This document shows positions 23,683 through 25,095 of a stretch of DNA of 25,095 nucleotides, one piece after another. Each line of letters begins with the position of its first letter. Within the stretch, counting starts at the first letter, position 1. The position numbers and the translations under genes were made by a program. Source of the stretch: Planctomycetota bacterium (lineage in GTDB: Bacteria; Planctomycetota; UBA1135; UBA2386); the NCBI GenBank assembly GCA_016793305.1, contig JAEUHU010000426.1, forward strand, positions 1-25,095, given 5' to 3'. A model generated the notes under the pieces. It had not been told where the DNA came from and made no database searches. It saw nothing but the letters and a program-made list of their open reading frames with translations.

Positions 23683-25095
23683 AGCGGCAGCGCCGCCAAG
23701 GCCTTGGCGGCGAACGTGGCCGGATCGACGCGTGTCCACACCTGCACGACCTTGCCGTCGGGATCGACCAGCACCGCGATGCGCCGGTGCGCGCGCGCGT
23801 CGGCTGCTTCGCAGGCGCCATAGGCGAGGCCGAGCGTCCGGTCCGTGTCGCACAACAGCGGGAACGGCAGTTCGTGCTCGTCCTTCCAGGCCGCGTTCGC
23901 CGCCGCGTCGTCGACCGAGACCCCGAACACCGCGACCCCGCGCTGTTCGAACTGCGCGAACGCGTCGCGCAGCCCGCAGCCCTGCGCGGTGCAGCCTGCC
24001 GTCGCCGCCTTCGGATAGAACCAGAGCAGCACGTGCTGGCCCCGATGGTCGGCGAGCCGGTGCGTGACACCAGCCTCGTCGGTCGCCACGAATTCGGGTG
24101 CCACAGCCCCGCGCGCGAACTTCGCCGGCACCCCGGCAATGCCGCCGCGACGCGAACGACCCTGCCGCGCGCCAGCCGGCCGCTCGCCGTCGTCGCGCCC
24201 CTTCACGGCATCGCCGCTGGCTTCGCTGGCAGCGCCAGACGAGGTGGTGGCGACAGCCTCGGCCGTGGCCACGGCCGGCGGCGGCGCGGTCTCCGGGGCC
24301 GGCTTCACATGCGCGTCGACGTAGCTCTTCGCGAACGGCAGCTTCTCGTCCTCGCGTTCGTGGAACGGCACCCCGTCGGTCATCCACTTCGGTGCCGGTG
24401 CGCCCTTGCAGTGGTGGTCGAAGTACTCGGCCATGCGGCGCGTCCAGTCGAGCATGTTGGCGCGGTTGCGCAGCCCGTGGCCCTCGCCGTTGTAGTTGAA
24501 CAGGTAGCACTCCTTGCCGAGCCGCCGCAGCGCCGTGAAGTACTCGATGCCCTGCGTCCACGGCACCGCCCCGTCCTGGTCGTTGTGCAGGATCAGCACC
24601 GGCGTCTGCACCTTGTCGGCGAACCAGATCGGCGAGTTCTCCTGGTAGCGCAGCGGGTACTGCCACGGCGTGCCGCCGATGCGCGACTGCGTCCTCTCGT
24701 ACTGGAACTGCCGCGACACGCCCGACTCGTAGCGGATGCCGCCGTAGGCCGACAGCATGTTGCTGACCGGCGCCCCACTCTCGACGCACGCGAACAGGTT
24801 CGTGCGCGTCACCAGGAACGCCGTCTGGTAGCCGCCCCAGCTGTGGCCCGACGCAGCGATGCCGTTCGGGTCGACGAAGCCCTGCGCCACCAGGTGCTGC
24901 ACGCCGCTCGTGACGCACTTCACGCACGAGTTGCCCGGATAACCGATCTCGTAGACGACGTCGGGCATGAACCAGAGCCAGCCGTTGCTGACGTAGTAGC
25001 TGGCGTTCGGCGACGTGCCGGGTGCCGGCGCCACGTAGTTGTGCAGCCCCTGCGTCATGCGCTCGTAGAAGTGCACCATCATCGGGTAGCGCTTC
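23679..25095 (-). CDS. S9 (prolyl oligopeptidase family) peptidase fused to a Bcp-type peroxiredoxin, partial at the N-terminus
   Basis: A frame of 471 visible residues, open at the right edge (entering at KRYPMMVHFYERM). The first 255 or so are the alpha/beta-hydrolase domain of an S9 peptidase: nucleophile in ASGHSWGGYQ (Ser codon 24840-24842), Asp in LHNDQDGAVPW, His in NGEGHGLRNR. A low-complexity Ala/Pro/Ser then Arg/Gly linker of about 60 residues (roughly 24120-24310) leads, without stop, into a 150-residue peroxiredoxin: GAVAPEF, YPKAATAGCTAQGCGLRD (PxxxTxxC with the resolving Cys five residues on, as in Bcp) and VFGVSVDD. The peptidase's propeller should lie beyond the window. No signal is visible. 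There is no internal ATG for a separate peroxiredoxin; a GTG at VPAKFARG is possible. It is coupled to the FGase-like gene downstream. Confidence 0.85.
   Translation of the reverse strand, partial: KRYPMMVHFYERMTQGLHNYVAPAPGTSPNASYYVSNGWLWFMPDVVYEIGYPGNSCVKCVTSGVQHLVAQGFVDPNGIAASGHSWGGYQTAFLVTRTNLFACVESGAPVSNMLSAYGGIRYESGVSRQFQYERTQSRIGGTPWQYPLRYQENSPIWFADKVQTPVLILHNDQDGAVPWTQGIEYFTALRRLGKECYLFNYNGEGHGLRNRANMLDWTRRMAEYFDHHCKGAPAPKWMTDGVPFHEREDEKLPFAKSYVDAHVKPAPETAPPPAVATAEAVATTSSGAASEASGDAVKGRDDGERPAGARQGRSRRGGIAGVPAKFARGAVAPEFVATDEAGVTHRLADHRGQHVLLWFYPKAATAGCTAQGCGLRDAFAQFEQRGVAVFGVSVDDAAANAAWKDEHELPFPLLCDTDRTLGLAYGACEAADARAHRRIAVLVDPDGKVVQVWTRVDPATFAAKALAALPL

Noticed and set aside
1..25095. 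tRNA, rRNA, CRISPR arrays or phage genes
   Set aside because: Looked for tRNA-like cloverleaf arms, regular spaced repeats and phage structural motifs by eye; none seen. A tRNAscan or CRISPR search would settle it.

Overview
The window is about 25 kb of very GC-rich bacterial chromosome (roughly 70% G+C by eye), densely packed with genes on both strands. A planctomycete or a close relative is the most likely source. The evidence is a giant Ser/Thr kinase with a DWG motif in place of DFG, a membrane helix, WD40-type repeats and TPR-like repeats; an ECF sigma factor coupled to a membrane protein; and a second kinase divergent from a sigma-54 activator. This assignment is inferred from gene style; there is no rRNA in the window.

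Layout. 1-1920 (minus): methylmalonyl-CoA epimerase followed by the acyl-CoA (propionyl-CoA) carboxylase carboxyltransferase subunit, which runs off the left edge; together they form a propionyl-CoA route. 2039-2878 (plus): formamidopyrimidine-DNA glycosylase (mutM/fpg). 3110-3472 (plus): a small secreted protein of unknown function whose Shine-Dalgarno lies inside a predicted hairpin. 3450-4912 (minus): ECF sigma factor plus a translationally coupled membrane protein, a probable anti-sigma or sensor. 5118-5897 (plus): an orphan histidine kinase. 5915-8771 (minus): three genes joined by GTGA overlaps, encoding a heterotrimeric FAD/[2Fe-2S] amino- or imino-acid dehydrogenase of the HcnABC/LhpBEF type. 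8867-9523 (minus): a class I SAM methyltransferase. 9712-10659 (minus): a calcineurin-like phosphoesterase.

10705-15354 holds the most system-like pair: a sigma-54 activator (FHA-like, GAF, AAA+, Fis-type HTH) divergent from an atypical, single-pass-membrane kinase with a very long helical region. They share a 168-bp spacer containing a 9-bp inverted repeat. 15370-17288 contains gluQ and rsgA, whose divergent 5' ends overlap. 17289-18214 is a 0.9-kb stretch of mobile-element debris: a frameshifted IS66 tnpB remnant, three copies of a 19-bp direct repeat and a hairpin with 18-bp perfect arms. 18215-22888 (minus) is a 4.7-kb kinase/WD40/TPR gene with clearly lower G+C than its surroundings, so this debris-plus-kinase block may be acquired. 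22966-25095 (minus) holds an N-formylglutamate amidohydrolase-like enzyme coupled to an S9 peptidase fused in frame to a Bcp-type peroxiredoxin; the latter runs off the right edge.

Much of the window is signalling (two kinases, one histidine kinase, one ECF sigma factor, one sigma-54 activator) set among housekeeping genes. No tRNA, rRNA or CRISPR array was seen.
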